A stretch of 64,000 bases of DNA from Coenobita brevimanus (lineage: Eukaryota > Arthropoda > Malacostraca > Decapoda > Coenobitidae): positions 13,457,360 through 13,521,359 of the forward strand of contig CM064713.1 in NCBI GenBank assembly GCA_032717465.1, given 5' to 3'. Of this stretch, positions 62,745-64,000 are shown one piece after another. Position 1 is the stretch's first letter. Every line of letters begins with the position of its first letter. The notes beneath the pieces were generated by a model that had not been told where the DNA came from, made no database searches, and worked only from the letters and a program-made list of their open reading frames with translations. Made by a program: the position numbers and the translations under genes.

Positions 62745-64000
62745 TGGTTACAAACAAATCACCTCCATGTCCCGCTGTCCCCTGCCACTTCCAGGCCCTC
62801 CCCACAACTTACAACCCCCTTTCTCGTATATCTCTCCACCCCATCACTTCATCTCATCCTCAGTGTCTTCCAACCTCTCCACCCCTATACACCTCACTCA
62901 CATACACTCTCCTCCTTAATCACTCAATCTCCATCCTCTCCACATGGCCAAACCACCTCAGTCTAATTCTCCTAATGCGTTCTATCACATCCACATCCAC
63001 ACCATAATGCTTCTTCACTTACTCATTTATCAGTCTATCTTCCCATGAAACTTCACATGCTCCTCTCAAACATATAACTCACAAGTTATTTGAGTTATTG
63101 GAAATGAATTTCCACTGCTCTCACTCTTGACCTGTGCCTTTCCAACAAGGTCCAAGCATCGCTTCCAAACGTTTGAGTGGGTATCACAATACCATCACGC
63201 AGTGACTTTGATTCCCATGCTCACTTCCTTATTTCTTATCACTACTTTCAATGAACCAGCAACCTTTCTTCCCTGTTGTACCTTTTCCAGCAGTTCATGC
63301 TCCAAACTTCCATCCTTACTCATCACACTATCCTAATACGTAAATGCATTCACATTTTCCATTTCCTCACCATCCAGCTTCAGTGTGCACTGCATTTCTC
63401 TGGAAGACCACAACTTTACTCTTCCCTACATTCACCTTTCGAGTTTTGATCCCGTTTCTTACAAACTCCCCCAAATTCACTCACCAAACCTTGAGGTTCC
63501 CCTTCGTCTTCATTTAACAATACAGTAACATCTGCAAACAACAGAACAGAGTTTCCAAACGCTGCCTTCTCTCATTAGGGCCGCTCCAACATCCACTGCC
63601 CTACCTTGTATCTCTTTTATAACTCCATCCATATACAAACTGAACAAATATGGAGACATAACACATCAGTTTCAATCCAACATTCAGACAGAAAAATTCA
63701 CTCAGTTCACTGTCCACACGCACTGCAGCCGTAGCACCCTCGTAACATACTTCTCACGGAATTTAATGCTTTCCATTTACTCCGTAATTTTTCAATATTT
63801 TCCACATTCCTCGTCTACCCACTCTGTCATATACTTTCTCCAAATCCAGGATGGCTGCATACAACTTCTTTCCCATCTCTAGAAACCTTTCCACTAAACA
63901 CCTTAGGATGAATATCTGATCTACAACTCTTCCCTTCCTGAAACCTTCCTGTTCTTCTTCAACTATTCCATCCATCCATCCATCATCTAATCCTACGTTG
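62745..64000 (-). mobile_element. RTE-type LINE (copy 4), runs off the window end
   Basis: Minus-strand RTE C-terminal region and RT, closely related to copy 1. EEEQEGFRKGRVVDQIFI, LDLEKVYDRVGRRG and ILKNYGVNGK are readable at 63975-63763. The catalytic site near 63530 reads FADV, so the second Asp is lost. Several frameshifts. The 5' part lies beyond 64000. Confidence 0.83.

Overview
The window is eukaryotic, repeat-dominated DNA. It has long simple repeats, many minisatellites, and several families of non-LTR, LTR and Penelope-like retroelements. There are no bacterial-style operons, CRISPR arrays or densely packed genes. RTE and I-group LINEs, Penelope elements, a gypsy element, a degenerate TTAGG-like stretch and heavy microsatellite load together suggest an arthropod, most plausibly a decapod crustacean. 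That placement is inference; no single marker proves it.

Layout. 1-2040: a 50-bp minisatellite and a fragment of a multi-spanning membrane protein gene. 2045-4530: a dead RTE LINE (minus strand). 4886-6671: a truncated Penelope-like element with a 14-bp target duplication and a hammerhead-like motif. 6832-8945: a near-perfect 54-bp array, an ATC-rich tract and a 91-bp array. 8941-22490: a complex block in which a 3.3-kb unit (gypsy gag-protease-RT plus an adjacent protein-kinase-like gene) occurs twice. The second gypsy copy is split by an almost intact Penelope element (14496-18531) carrying three hammerhead-like motifs. 22500-25228 and 54945-57484 are two copies of a 2.5-2.7-kb non-coding repeat whose 5' part resembles the RTE 5' end. 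25226-28045 holds a 35-bp array, a LINE tail fragment, microsatellites and a tRNA-like SINE head. 28040-41455 is a GC-rich 34-bp minisatellite with a higher-order period near 2.85 kb, split by a full-length I-group LINE (30410-36663) with two uninterrupted ORFs and an 11-bp target duplication. 41458-42157 looks like an exon for a charged helical protein. 42960-47340 holds a foldback element, trinucleotide tracts, a satellite and a Tigger/pogo relic. 47355-50765 is a near-full-length RTE copy. 51918-52860 is a small intact four-TM gene with its own TATA box. 57485-64000 contains a decayed RTE fragment, an RTE copy inserted in a 45-bp array, and another RTE copy running off the window end.

Most of the open frames in the window are retroelement coding sequence or artefacts of stop-free tandem repeats. 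Only three look intact: the Penelope ORF, the two-ORF LINE, and the four-TM gene. The kinase-like gene is interrupted by the same in-frame stop in both copies. I saw no defence or other coordinated multi-gene system. The most notable items are the hammerhead-bearing nested Penelope element, the kinase gene duplicated together with gypsy, and the higher-order minisatellite that supplies an empty site for the LINE insertion.
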